Below the pieces are notes generated by a model. The model had not been told where the DNA came from, did no database searches, and worked only from the letters and a program-made list of their open reading frames with translations. The translations under genes and the position numbers were made by a program. From DATBJG01 sp963790545 (GTDB lineage Bacteria > Acidobacteriota > Vicinamibacteria > Vicinamibacterales > JAMQPK01): 64,000 nucleotides of DNA. Of this stretch, positions 54,547 to 63,600 are shown piece by piece. Where the stretch lies: assembly GCA_963790545.1 (NCBI GenBank), contig CAWBPA010000017.1, positions 1,488,001-1,552,000 on the forward strand, read 5' to 3'. The number at the start of each line of letters is the position of its first letter. Positions within the stretch are counted from its first letter, which is position 1.

Positions 54547-57500
54547 TCAGGGAATTTTCTCAGCATTCGCACGCAGAGACACGACGGTTCGAACGAACTG
54601 CGCGGGCACAATGGGCTTGGAAACATGACAGTCGAATCCCGCCTCCAGCGCGCGCTCGCGATCCTGGCTTCCGGCGTAGGCGGTAATGGCCGCGGCCGGC
54701 AAATGCGGCCCGCCCCGTGCCTCGCGTCTTCGAATCTCACGGATCAGCGAGTACCCATCCTCCCCCGGCATCGCGATATCAGCCAGCAGAACATCGGGCC
54801 GCGACGCGTCGAGATCCATCAACGCCTCGCTGACTGTCGATGCCGTCCTCACGGTCGCGCCCGCTCTCTTCAGCACGGTCGCAAGCAGCACGCGCGCATC
54901 CTGCTCGTCGTCGACCACGAGCGCCCGACAACCTTGGAGCAGGAGGGCATCGCTCGCGGGCTCGCGATCCACAGGAAGCGACGGTCGATGCTCACGCGCT
55001 GACAACCGCTGTTGTGGATCCATTCTCGGTATCTCGATGATGAACGTCGCACCTCTGTCCAGGCCCTGACTCTCGACCCGCACGGTGCCCCCGTGAAGTT
55101 CGACCAGATGGCGAACGATGGCGAGTCCGAGCCCGAGACCTCCATGCTGGCGGTTCACGGAGCCGTCGGCTTGGCGAAAACGCTCAAAGACGAAAGGCAG
55201 GAAACCGGGATCGATGCCCGCACCATTGTCGCGCACTGTGATGCGTGCGCGTCGGTCCCCTGCATCGACAAGATCGACTTCGATCAGCCCGCCAGGGCCA
55301 GTGAATTTGACCGCGTTCGCCAGCAAATTCCACACGATTTGCTGGAGTCGCTGAGGATCGCCTTCCGTCAACCGGCTGACGGCATCCAGGCGACAGAGAA
55401 TGCGAATCTTCTTGGCGTCTGCAGCCAGTCTGACGGCATCGAGGGCCGCGCCGATGACTGTGCCGAGATCGACCGGCTTCAGATCGAGCCGCAGGCCGCC
55501 CGTGATGATTCGAGAGACATCCAGGATATCCTCGACGAGCTGCACTTGCAGGTGTGCGTTTCTATCGATCACTTCAAGCGCCCGTCTGGTGCTTTGCTCG
55601 TCCATCGTCCCTTCCAGCAGCATCCGCGTCCAGCCGACGATGGCATTCAGTGGCGTCCGCAACTCGTGAGATAGCGTGGCCAGGAACTCGTCCTTCGCGC
55701 GGTTGGCGGCCTCAGCCTCGCGCCGAGCGGTCTGCTCGCGCAGCAACAGGTCCTCTCGTTCGCGCTCGGCGTGCGCCCGTGCGGTCAAATCGCGGACGAA
55801 CCCGGTGAACATCGGCGGCTCATCCATCACTCTGGTGATGGAAATTTCCACCGGAAACTCATAGCCATTGGCATGATAGGCAGAGGTTTCGATGCGACGA
55901 TCCATGAACACCCCTTCGCCCGTGGCGAGATAATGCCGCAAGCCTGCACGATGCCGTTCCCTGAGCTCGTGCGGGATGATCAAATCGGCCAACGAGCGTC
56001 CGACCGCCTGGTCGCGCGTATACCCAAACGTCCGTTCCGCGGCGGTGTTGAACTCCGTGATCTTTCCGAGGTGATCCATGCCAATGACGGCGTCGAGCGC
56101 CCGGTCCAGGATCGCGCGGGTGCGCCGTTGCCCCTCGCCAATGGCCGCTTCCACCTCCTTACGGGCGATGAACTGCCCCACTTGATTGCCGACTGTCGAC
56201 ATCGTCCTAACGAGATCAGGGTCGGCCGTGATTCTCGAACGATTGAGAATTTCAATGACACCCCGCACCTCCTGGCCCACGCGGACGGCAACGGCGAGTG
56301 CTGCGTGCGGCCGGGCGATCACCATCTCCATCCCCGATGGGTCACCAGCGCTGCGATCGTCAAGAACATTCTGAATCCAGATGGGCGCGCCGGTGGCCCA
56401 CACGCGCCCAGGCAGTCCAACGCCTTTCGGCAGGAAAATTTCATCCGCTACGGCCGGTAAAGTGTTGCCGGGCGCCGTTGGATCCCGCCACACCCGATAA
56501 CGCCGGAGCCGCAGGTCGCCGTCAACCAGCCAGAGTGCTCCAGCGGGCCAGCCGAGGTTCACACAAATGCCTCGGAGCACATCAGTCGCCGCCTCAGCCA
56601 GGTTTGGAGCATCAGCCAGTGCTTGGCTGACAGCATTCACCGTTGCTTGCCGACGCTCGCCGGCTCTTTCTTTCAGCGATGGCGGCCGCCAGCAGGAGCC
56701 CGGTCCCGGCCAGCACGCCCGTGTAGACCTGCAAAAGAATGAGGCTCTCATGGACAGCGGTGCTTGCAAACGGCCCCGCCCCTTGAACGGTGTTCCAGAT
56801 CGTGACGGCCGACGCACCGAGGACCACAAGGCCTGTCGCGGGTTGTCCTAGCCGGACCGCGGCTGCGATGAGAAATGGAACGACAGCGAACTCCAGCGGA
56901 TGGCGTTCACGCACGCCTTCCGACGTCTGGCCGAACACGCTCTGGGTCACGATCAGGGTGGCCACGATCAGCGCGAACGCCTCGACCCACTCACGTCGGC
57001 TCCCCGTGCCTTGCCTGCGGACCGTCGTCAGGATGACGGGAGCGACGACGAGCGCGCCAAGAGCATCACCCACCCACCATGCCGACCAAAGGGCCGAGAA
57101 TCGAGTCCATGGCTGCACATCGGCTGCACAGAGCGTGACCACACCGATCGTGGCACTGATCGTCGTGCTCAGCCCGGCGGCAATGACGATAAACGCCAGG
57201 CCGTCCTGAGTGCGCCGCAGCGCCGGGTCAAAGTCAACGCGTGAGAGAAGCCAGGCCGCGACGACTGGCTCGAGCGTATTCCCCGTGGCAATCGACGCCG
57301 CCGTCCACAACGGAGCCTGGGTGCCCGCATTTGCTACAAACGCCCCGAGCCAGACGGCCGGCCAGAGCGAGCGTCCCCAGAGCAGGAGGACTGCTAGCGC
57401 AAGCCCTGTAGGCGCCCAGACCGTGGTGACCTGCTCGGCAACAAACGCGACGCTGAATCCGACTCTCGCGGCGCCGACGTACAGAATCGCAAGGGCGGCG

Positions 57501-57547
57501 CCAACTCCGAGTAGTCTCCGGATATCTAGGGGCGTTGCAGACGTCAT
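54547..57547 (-). CDS. Hybrid sensor histidine kinase (MASE1-GAF-PAS-HK-REC), frame-broken
   Basis: About 1,000 residues. The N-terminal region (1-290) has eight or more membrane helices and the MASE1 features (WAPTGLALAVLLLWG). A GAF domain (about 310-465; VNLGWPAGALWLVDGD), a PAS domain (about 475-590; VIGMDHLGKITEFNTAAERTFGY), a HisKA domain with LATLSHELRTPLN, and HATPase motifs VWNLLANAVKFT, DNGAGI and GGLGLGLAI. The C-terminal receiver has DIAMPGEDG and the Lys in SKP. The frame breaks near 56670 in a run of As (LLLAAAIAER to RAGERRQATVNAV). No partner regulator is adjacent; the receiver is its own. Confidence 0.85.
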
Positions 57548-57658
57548 GCCTCAGACTTGATCAGTATCGATGCAAACCCACTTGTTCACGTACTTGGGTT
57601 GTTGTCTGCACGCACATATCGGCACACAAATGCAGCACAAAATTCGGGCGTTGGTTCT

Positions 57659-58774
57659 TTACTCTTTGACGTATTTCGTCACACCCCTCAATTGCGCTTC
57701 GGCAGTGTAGACGTTGCCAGCCTCGTCGATGGCAATGCCCTCCCCCATCGCGCCATCGGAAGAATTCGTCGTCGTGTGGGGTGGAATGAAGATGGTGACC
57801 TTCCCGTCTTTGAGACTCCCAATCCGGACTCCCCTTTGCCAACCTGCGTGGACCTTTTCGTTCGACTCGGAATCGGCCGTGTAAATCACGTCGTTCCTGT
57901 CGATGGCCAGTCCGCTCGAGCGGCCGAAGTCGCCGTACTCAGCAATGAACTTCCCTTCCTTTGTCAGGATCTGGATTCGATGGTTGTGGCGGTCGGCAAC
58001 AATCAGGCGCCCCTGGGAATCGAACTCGACCGCGTGCGGTGTGCGGAACTCGCCCGACCCGGTTCCCGTTCTGCCGATGATCCTGAGGAATTTCCCGTTT
58101 CGATCGAACACCGAGATGCGTCCGACCAGGTTGGGGACCGTCACGTCGGAGTGGCTCTCCGCCACATACACGTCGCCAGTCGTCGGGTCTGTCACGACGT
58201 CGGTGGGATCGGTCAGGGCTTCGGGAGGGTTGCCTCTGACGCCGGGTTTCCCGAGGGTCAACAGGACTTTGCCCTGTGGACTGAACTTCACGACGACGCT
58301 TCCCTTGTTTTCTTCGCCGGGAAATTTCATGAGCTCTTCGGGGCTCGGGGCCCGCGCATCGGTCACCCACACATTCCCCTCTCGATCGATATGGATGCCG
58401 TGCGGCCACACGAACAGTCCCCCGCCAAAGCTCGTGATCTCCTTGCCCGACGCATCGAAGTGGTGGACTGGATTGGCCTTGGTGCCCAGACAGCCGGGGG
58501 CAATCCCGGGTGAGCACCGGTCGGTCGCCCACACGGACCTGCCGTCCCGATCGATAGCCACGCCGTTAGACCCACCCCACGGCCTTCCCTCCGAGCTTAG
58601 CTGTGCCCAATCCCGAACGACACGATATGGATTGGCGCCGCTATTGACAGGCGAAACCTTATCGGTCTGAACGGTGCCTCCGCGCTGCTGGGTTTCGACA
58701 GTGGTGCCGTGCAGTGCAATCCAGACGACGATCAGCGCCGTCAGCGAGACCCTCCCGAAAGTTGAAACGGACAT
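57659..58774 (-). CDS. Exported NHL/6-bladed beta-propeller protein
   Basis: 371 residues from ATG 58774 with GAGGAGCC upstream. Signal peptide (LTALIVVWIALHGTTVE). The six-bladed NHL propeller shows repeats such as HHFDASGKEITSFG, HGIHIDREGNVWVTD, VDVVTDPTTGDVYVAES, GRISVFDRNGKFLRII and HNHRIQILTKEGKF. It is of the same style as the protein at 41632 but shorter. No catalytic residue can be assigned. Confidence 0.82.
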   Translation of the reverse strand: MSVSTFGRVSLTALIVVWIALHGTTVETQQRGGTVQTDKVSPVNSGANPYRVVRDWAQLSSEGRPWGGSNGVAIDRDGRSVWATDRCSPGIAPGCLGTKANPVHHFDASGKEITSFGGGLFVWPHGIHIDREGNVWVTDARAPSPEELMKFPGEENKGSVVVKFSPQGKVLLTLGKPGVRGNPPEALTDPTDVVTDPTTGDVYVAESHSDVTVPNLVGRISVFDRNGKFLRIIGRTGTGSGEFRTPHAVEFDSQGRLIVADRHNHRIQILTKEGKFIAEYGDFGRSSGLAIDRNDVIYTADSESNEKVHAGWQRGVRIGSLKDGKVTIFIPPHTTTNSSDGAMGEGIAIDEAGNVYTAEAQLRGVTKYVKE

Positions 58775-58855
58775 CTGGAGGCTCCTCTGTGCGGAAAAAG
58801 CTTCTACCACGGAGCTCGTGTTCTCCGTGACCTCTGTGGTGCAACCGTGACTGTT

Positions 58856-59338
58856 TCATTTCCAGCTCTGAATGGCTTTGTAGTGCAACGACTCCGGAGG
58901 GAGCTGGGCGAGCTCGATGCGGCCCATGTACGGATCGGTGATGTTGGCGAGAATCGCTTTGGTATCGCTGGTGTTGGTCTCACTCACCGTCACGCCGCTC
59001 TTTCTGAACCGCGCGACCGCCTCTGCCACGTTCTCGACGTGGAGACCGTAGTGTGTGAAACCGGCGGGGCGCTGAGCGTTTGCGGGGTTCAGCTCGAGAA
59101 ACGTGTTCTTGCTGATCTGCATGTAGACCAGCCTCGGCTGCCCCTTGTCGTCGTTCACACGGAACGCTTCGCGGTACCCCATCTTCTGCGTGTAGTACGT
59201 CACCGCTTCATCGACATTGGGCACGTTGATGCCGACGTGATTCATCATCACGACGCCACCTGTAGGGTTCTGCGCCAACGCAACCTGAACCGCCAACCCC
59301 AAACACAGTCCGGCCACAAACAACATTGCTCCACGCAT
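58856..59338 (-). CDS. Exported single-domain VOC protein
   Basis: 160 residues from ATG 59338 with GAGGGAC upstream. The signal peptide (LFVAGLCLGLAVQVALAQ) is followed by a VOC module: VMMNHVGINVPNVDEAVTYY, FLELNPANAQR, GFTHYGLHVENV, closing MGRIELAQLPPES. It is a close paralogue of the protein at 47228. The preceding gene on the same strand is on the other side of repeat family B. Confidence 0.82.
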   Translation of the reverse strand: MRGAMLFVAGLCLGLAVQVALAQNPTGGVVMMNHVGINVPNVDEAVTYYTQKMGYREAFRVNDDKGQPRLVYMQISKNTFLELNPANAQRPAGFTHYGLHVENVAEAVARFRKSGVTVSETNTSDTKAILANITDPYMGRIELAQLPPESLHYKAIQSWK

Positions 59339-59452
59339 ATGTCCCTCACATGATGTAATTGGACACAGGTCGTCCGTCGTTCTGACAAACATGATAAGGC
59401 CGGATGTCAGTTCGTCCGGTTGTTTCTGCGGTGGCCAGCGTCGTTGACTCTC

Positions 59453-59536
59453 GAACAGAAGGGCAGGAGATCAAGAGACGGTTTCCGATGGTTTCCAATT
59501 TAAGGATGCTCCTGAGCTCCTCCCCTCCTGTTCCAA
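59453..59536. repeat. Repeat family B copy, inverted pair
   Basis: GAACAGAAGGGCAGGAGATC followed by AAGAGACGG on the left and CTCCTCCCCTCCTGTTCC on the right, complementary in part. It matches repeats at 51504-51884 and 35653. It lies between the VOC and membrane protein genes, near their divergent starts. Confidence 0.65.
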
Positions 59537-59611
59537 GTGTGACGGACGATGTCGAGGGCGCCGCCTGAACGTGACCTGTCACGTTTGGCCGTCCTGGCTC
59601 GTCTCCTGGGT

Positions 59612-60016
59612 ATGAACAGAAGTGGCCACGCCGCCTGGATCTGGCTGACCGTAGCCGTTCTTGCGCATCTGGTCGTCTCCATTGTCCACGGCGCGGCGCA
59701 CGCCCAGGCCGAGGTCCCGCTGTCACGTGCAGCGAACCTGTTCGTCTACATCGTCATTCTGGCAGGACCGCTGATGGGTCTGGGTCTGACATGGCCGGCC
59801 GAGCGAATCGGGGGCTGGCTGATCGCGGTCACGATGGCGGGGTCGCTCGTGTTCGGAGTGGTGAATCACTTCGTCTTTGCCAGTCCGGATCACGTGGCGC
59901 ACGTCGACCCGCAGTGGCGACTGCTATTTACGACGACCGCGATTCTGCTCGTCGTATCTGAAGCGCTCGGTCTCGCCCTGGCGGTCCGTTTTCTTCGGGA
60001 AAGGAAACCGTCATGA
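59612..60016 (+). CDS. Small four-helix membrane protein, function unknown
   Basis: 134 residues from ATG 59612. Four hydrophobic segments: IWLTVAVLAHLVVSIVHGAA, LFVYIVILAGPLMGLGL, IGGWLIAVTMAGSLVFGVV and LFTTTAILLVVSEALGLALAV. Histidines lie in the first and third helices (VHGAAHAQ, VNHFVFASPDHVAHVD). Its stop overlaps the ATG of the epimerase remnant (ATGATGA). I do not recognise the family. Confidence 0.6.
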   Translation: MNRSGHAAWIWLTVAVLAHLVVSIVHGAAHAQAEVPLSRAANLFVYIVILAGPLMGLGLTWPAERIGGWLIAVTMAGSLVFGVVNHFVFASPDHVAHVDPQWRLLFTTTAILLVVSEALGLALAVRFLRERKPS

Positions 60017-60132
60017 TGACCTCGATACGGCTGCCGCTTTCGAACCGAAAGGCGAAGGCTGACCTGGGCTGGCAGCTGAAGTATCCGACGATGGACGAGG
60101 GTTTGACAGCGATGTTTCGCCACGCGGCTTGA
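60013..60132 (+). pseudogene. C-terminal remnant of an NAD-dependent epimerase/SDR
   Basis: 39 residues: RLPLSNRKAKADLGWQL and KYPTMDEGLTAMFR, then stop. This is the characteristic C-terminal tail of extended SDR/epimerase proteins (SNAKAKRELGW-like). The Rossmann part is missing. It is followed after 3 bases by a sigma-factor gene, and in the ECF41 family such an epimerase usually accompanies the sigma factor. The fragment therefore looks like a truncated member of that pair. Confidence 0.6.
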
Positions 60133-60135
60133 GCG

Positions 60136-60579
60136 ATGGATGACGACATCTTCCAGATCGATCGCCCGCTGCTGTTTTCAATCGCGTACAGGATGCTCGG
60201 CAGTGCTTCCGACGCGGAAGACGTGCTGCAGGACGCCTGGCTTCGTTATCGCGGCGTGGACCGATCGACGATTCGGTCACTGAAAGCCCTTCGCGGCAAA
60301 GCCTACGCGGCACGGCGCCCGCTCGTCGGCCGCGACCAAGTGCTCAATTTTTTGATCGGGCTCCATCGTACCGCGCAGACTGCCGGTCTGGCGCTGCGCG
60401 ATGTGTCTCTGACGATCGAAGATGTCAACTCCGAGCCCGCGCTGATTCTCCGAGTCGGCCAGCGGCTCGAGTCGATCTTCGTGTTCTCAATCGACGAAGA
60501 TGCCATCTCGGAGATTCGGGTCGTGCGCAATCCCGCCAAGCTGACACATGTCGATCGGAAGCTCACGACCTTGCACTGA
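60136..60579 (+). pseudogene. ECF41-type sigma factor with internal deletion (sigma-4 missing)
   Basis: 147 residues, about half of the family length (roughly 290). The start DDDIFQIDRPLLFSIAYRML and GSASDAEDVLQDAWLRYR is the sigma-2 region. It then jumps to the C-terminal SnoaL-like extension (LRDVSLTIEDVNSEPALIL, SIDEDAISEIRVVRNPAKL). Sigma-4, which reads the -35, and the end of sigma-2 are absent, so it cannot work as a normal sigma factor. The frame is open across the junction. A natural in-frame deletion and an assembly artefact are both possible. Confidence 0.7.
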
Positions 60580-60588
60580 CCCGCCTCT

Positions 60589-61065
60589 TCAGACAATCTG
60601 CACGACCGCGCCATCGGGATCCTTGATATGGAACCCGAACTCGATGTTCTGGTCGGGCGTGAGGTCGTGCTGTTTCAGAACCTGCGTGACAGCGTCCCTG
60701 TCGAATTGTTCCACGCTGATCGCGAAGTGGTCGATCAGGCCTCGAGGATTCTGCTGGCGGAGCGATACGATCGTCCTGTCGACCCCGGTCCCTCCGGCGC
60801 CCAGTCGAAGAATCCGATTGGGTTTGTCCTCGCTCACCGGCATCAGGCCAAAGACGCGTTGGTAAAACTCCGCCGAGCGTTGGAGATCGCTCACCAGCAC
60901 CGACGTATGGTCGATGCCGGTGGCTTTGAGTCCACGGCTCTGAGCCGCCAAGGGCGGCGAGATGCCGCCTGCTGCAACGAGCGCTGCGAGACTTTGAATC
61001 AGCTGACGCCGTGTCAGCCCGCCGCGCTCGAACTGATTCACCAGTTCAGTGATGATGATGTCCAT
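60589..61065 (-). CDS. Exported (Tat-like) VOC protein
   Basis: 158 residues from ATG 61065 with GGGAGGGAC upstream. The N-terminus has a twin-arginine-like signal GLTRRQLIQSLAALVAAGG with cleavage near LAAQS. The VOC module begins ATGIDHTSVLVSDLQRSAEFY and ends DPDGAVVQIV. His in IDHTSV and in LIDHFAIS are candidate metal ligands. It fits the pattern of exported VOC proteins in this window. It is convergent with the decayed sigma factor. Confidence 0.78.
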   Translation of the reverse strand: MDIIITELVNQFERGGLTRRQLIQSLAALVAAGGISPPLAAQSRGLKATGIDHTSVLVSDLQRSAEFYQRVFGLMPVSEDKPNRILRLGAGGTGVDRTIVSLRQQNPRGLIDHFAISVEQFDRDAVTQVLKQHDLTPDQNIEFGFHIKDPDGAVVQIV

Positions 61066-61214
61066 CGACGTCCCTCCCGGGGAGATGTGCCGTAACTCAA
61101 ACTTCAATAATGTGCAATTCTAAATCTCTTTTCGTTCGCCCCGGCGAGCGGCTGGGCCAATCGCGTAGACTTACACGTCGCCGTCGGTGGCGGCTTTCAA
61201 AAAGGAGACCGTTT

Positions 61215-61787
61215 ATGTGTCACAGGATTCCCGGGTTGCGGCTGGCCTTGGCGGCCGCGTTGTTTCTCGGCTGGAGCCCCGCGTCGGCTCAGGCTCAGAC
61301 CGAGACGTTCACGGCGACCGCTTCCGTCAAGACGGGGACCGGAGCTCAGAAGACGGCGCCGGTCACGATTGTCCTCACCCGGCTGACGACCGACAAAGAA
61401 CGGGATGCCGTCGTCGATTCGCTGAAGAAGGGCGGGACGTCCGGCGTGGTGCAGTCGCTCAAGGCGATGGGCGACGCAGGGTACATAGAGGTTGGAGGGC
61501 GTCGGACCCCCGTCAAGTACGCGTACGTGCGCCCGGTGGGCGGCGGCCGTTTGATCACGGTCATCGCGCCCGCCCCGATTGCGTATCTTGGAGCGGATCT
61601 TCCTGAAGCGAAGCCCAAGGCGGGGTTCGATCTGGCGCTCGCGGTCCTGCAGGTCAAGGAAGGTGGCGACGGGTTCGGCGAGCTCGCGCCAGCTGCGACG
61701 GTCAGAGTCAACGACACCGGGGCCATTCAAACCCAGGACTATGGCGCAGAGGCCGTTCGGCTGACCAACGTCCAGGCCAAGAAGTGA
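61215..61787 (+). CDS. Exported protein of unknown function
   Basis: 190 residues from ATG 61215 with AAGGAG 8 bases upstream, a good ribosome site. Signal peptide (LALAAALFLGWSPASAQAQ). The mature part is beta-rich, with ETFTATASVKTGTGAQKTAP at its start and VTIVLTRLTTDKERDAVV. C-terminal LTNVQAKK. I do not recognise a domain. It precedes the glycolytic genes by 54 bases, with a possible terminator or promoter between. Confidence 0.65.
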   Translation: MCHRIPGLRLALAAALFLGWSPASAQAQTETFTATASVKTGTGAQKTAPVTIVLTRLTTDKERDAVVDSLKKGGTSGVVQSLKAMGDAGYIEVGGRRTPVKYAYVRPVGGGRLITVIAPAPIAYLGADLPEAKPKAGFDLALAVLQVKEGGDGFGELAPAATVRVNDTGAIQTQDYGAEAVRLTNVQAKK

Positions 61788-61841
61788 AGCGCCCGCCATC
61801 GCGGCGGCCCTACGACTGTCATCCCAGCCAAAAGAAGGCTC

Positions 61842-62549
61842 ATGAAGGTGTTGGTCATCGACATCGGGGGGAACAGCGTCAAGGTCCTCGTCACCGGCGA
61901 GACTGAACCGCGCAAGTTCCCTTCGGGGCCGACCTTGACGCCGCGGCAGATGGTCTCGGCGGTCCTGAAGCTGACCGACGACTGGCACTACGGCGCGGTA
62001 TCGATTGGCGTCCCTGGCCGGGTCCGTAACAACCGGGTGGTCTCCGAACCTGTGAACCTGGGCCAGGGGTGGATCAATTTCGATTTCGCCAAGGCATTCG
62101 GTCAACCCGTGGAAGTCATCAACGATGCCGCCATGCAGGCCCTGGGAAGCTATCGCAGCGGGAAGATGCTGTTTCTCGGGCTGGGAACGGGACTCGGGTC
62201 GGCGCTGATCGTAGACGGCAACCTCATGCCGATGGAGCTCGGGCATCTTCCGTACAAGGACGCGACCTACGAAACCTATCTCGGGCTCGGGGGACTCAAG
62301 CGTCTCGGTATCACGAAATGGCGCGCCTCGGTCCACCACGTCGTCACCAAATTCATTTCGGCGCTCGAACTCGATGACGTGGTCATTGGCGGCGGCAACG
62401 TTTCCAAGTTGGACAAGCTGCCGCCAGGCTGTCGCGTCGGAGATAACGCCCTCGCATTCCGCGGCGGTTTTCTTCTCTGGGAAGGAAATCGCCGCCCGAA
62501 ACGCGGCGCGCGCGCGGCCGCACCATCGCAGTCATCCCCAAAAGACTGA
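61842..62549 (+). CDS. ROK-family glucokinase-like protein (polyphosphate-type)
   Basis: 235 residues. ASKHA fold: phosphate-1 motif VIDIGGNSVKVLV, second strand region IGVPGRVRNNRVV, catalytic VINDAAMQALG with Asp, phosphate-2 GLGTGLGSALIV, and the ELGHLPY segment with catalytic/structural Glu. The CxCGxxGC zinc motif of longer ROK proteins is absent, as in polyphosphate glucokinases, so it may use polyphosphate or ATP to phosphorylate glucose. It is followed after 10 bases by the aldolase. Confidence 0.85.
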   Translation: MKVLVIDIGGNSVKVLVTGETEPRKFPSGPTLTPRQMVSAVLKLTDDWHYGAVSIGVPGRVRNNRVVSEPVNLGQGWINFDFAKAFGQPVEVINDAAMQALGSYRSGKMLFLGLGTGLGSALIVDGNLMPMELGHLPYKDATYETYLGLGGLKRLGITKWRASVHHVVTKFISALELDDVVIGGGNVSKLDKLPPGCRVGDNALAFRGGFLLWEGNRRPKRGARAAAPSQSSPKD

Positions 62550-62559
62550 GGAGGTCTTC

Positions 62560-63585
62560 ATGCCGGTCGCCGACTACGCGCAATACTGCAAAATGCTCGA
62601 TCGCGCGCGGACGGGACGGTTCGCCTATCCAGCCATCAACGTGACGTCGCTCACCACGGCCAATTCCGTTTTGAAAGGACTGGCCGACAGCAAGAGCGAC
62701 GGGATTATCCAGGTATCGACCGGAGGTGGCGCATTCGCCTCTGGCGCTGCGGTCAAAGACATGGCGCTCGGCGCCATCTCGATTGCCGAACACGTCCACC
62801 GCGCGGCGGCGCGGTATCCGATCTACGTGGCGCTCCACACGGACCATTGCCAGGCGGACAAGCTGGACACGTTCGTGATGCCGCTCGTCGAGGAGACCGA
62901 GCGGCGGCGGGCGGCAGGCAAACCGAATCTGTTCAACAGCCACATGTTCGACGGCAGCGCGCTGCCGCTCAAGGAGAATCTCGACATTTCCGTAAAACTG
63001 CTCGAACGGTTCAAGAAAAGCGACTTGATCCTCGAGATCGAAGCCGGCGTGGTGGGAGGCGAAGAGGACGGGGTGACCGCCAGTGCCGCCGCGAAGCTGT
63101 ACACGACGCCGGAAGATACCTTGGAGGTCGCGCGCCGGCTGAACGCGGTGCCGGGTGCACGCTACTTGCTCGCGGCAACGTTCGGTAACGTGCACGGGGT
63201 CTACAAGCCCGGCCAGGTCAAGCTGAGACCGTCCATCCTGAAGGACTGCCAGGACGCCGTCGTCGCCAAGTTCGGCGAAGCCGCGCGATTCTATCTGGTC
63301 TTCCACGGCGGATCAGGATCTGAGTTAAGCGACATCCACGAGGCCCTGGATTACGGCGTGGTGAAGATGAACATCGACACCGACATGCAGTATGTCTTCA
63401 CGCGCGTCATCGCAGACCATTGCTTCAAACACTACGACGGCGTGCTCCGAGTGGATGGAGAGGTCGGCAACAAGAAGGCCTACGATCCGCGCTCATACAT
63501 GACGCAGGCCGAGAATGCAATGGCCGTTCGGGTCGTGCGCGCGACGACGGAGCTCCGCGCCGCCGGCAAGACGATGGGGAAATGA
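62560..63585 (+). CDS. fbaA: Class II fructose-bisphosphate aldolase
   Basis: 341 residues from ATG 62560 with GAGGAGG upstream. It cleaves fructose 1,6-bisphosphate with a zinc ion. The catalytic Asp and first zinc His are in ALHTDHC, other ligands in ILEIEAGVVGGEEDGV, FGNVHGVY and LVFHGGSGS, and NIDTDMQY holds the phosphate-binding loop. Length matches the E. coli-type enzyme. Operon with the ROK kinase and phosphofructokinase. Confidence 0.93.
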   Translation: MPVADYAQYCKMLDRARTGRFAYPAINVTSLTTANSVLKGLADSKSDGIIQVSTGGGAFASGAAVKDMALGAISIAEHVHRAAARYPIYVALHTDHCQADKLDTFVMPLVEETERRRAAGKPNLFNSHMFDGSALPLKENLDISVKLLERFKKSDLILEIEAGVVGGEEDGVTASAAAKLYTTPEDTLEVARRLNAVPGARYLLAATFGNVHGVYKPGQVKLRPSILKDCQDAVVAKFGEAARFYLVFHGGSGSELSDIHEALDYGVVKMNIDTDMQYVFTRVIADHCFKHYDGVLRVDGEVGNKKAYDPRSYMTQAENAMAVRVVRATTELRAAGKTMGK

Positions 63586-63600
63586 GTCGGTGAGGATCGA

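Noticed and set aside
61197..62339. Long open frame on the minus strand opposite the exported protein and ROK kinase
   Set aside because: High-GC shadow frame: Arg/Asp/His-rich composition, no start context, and the plus-strand proteins have clear families and ribosome sites.
62383..63306. 307-residue minus-strand frame opposite the aldolase
   Set aside because: The aldolase on the plus strand has all catalytic motifs; the antisense frame is only a codon-bias shadow.
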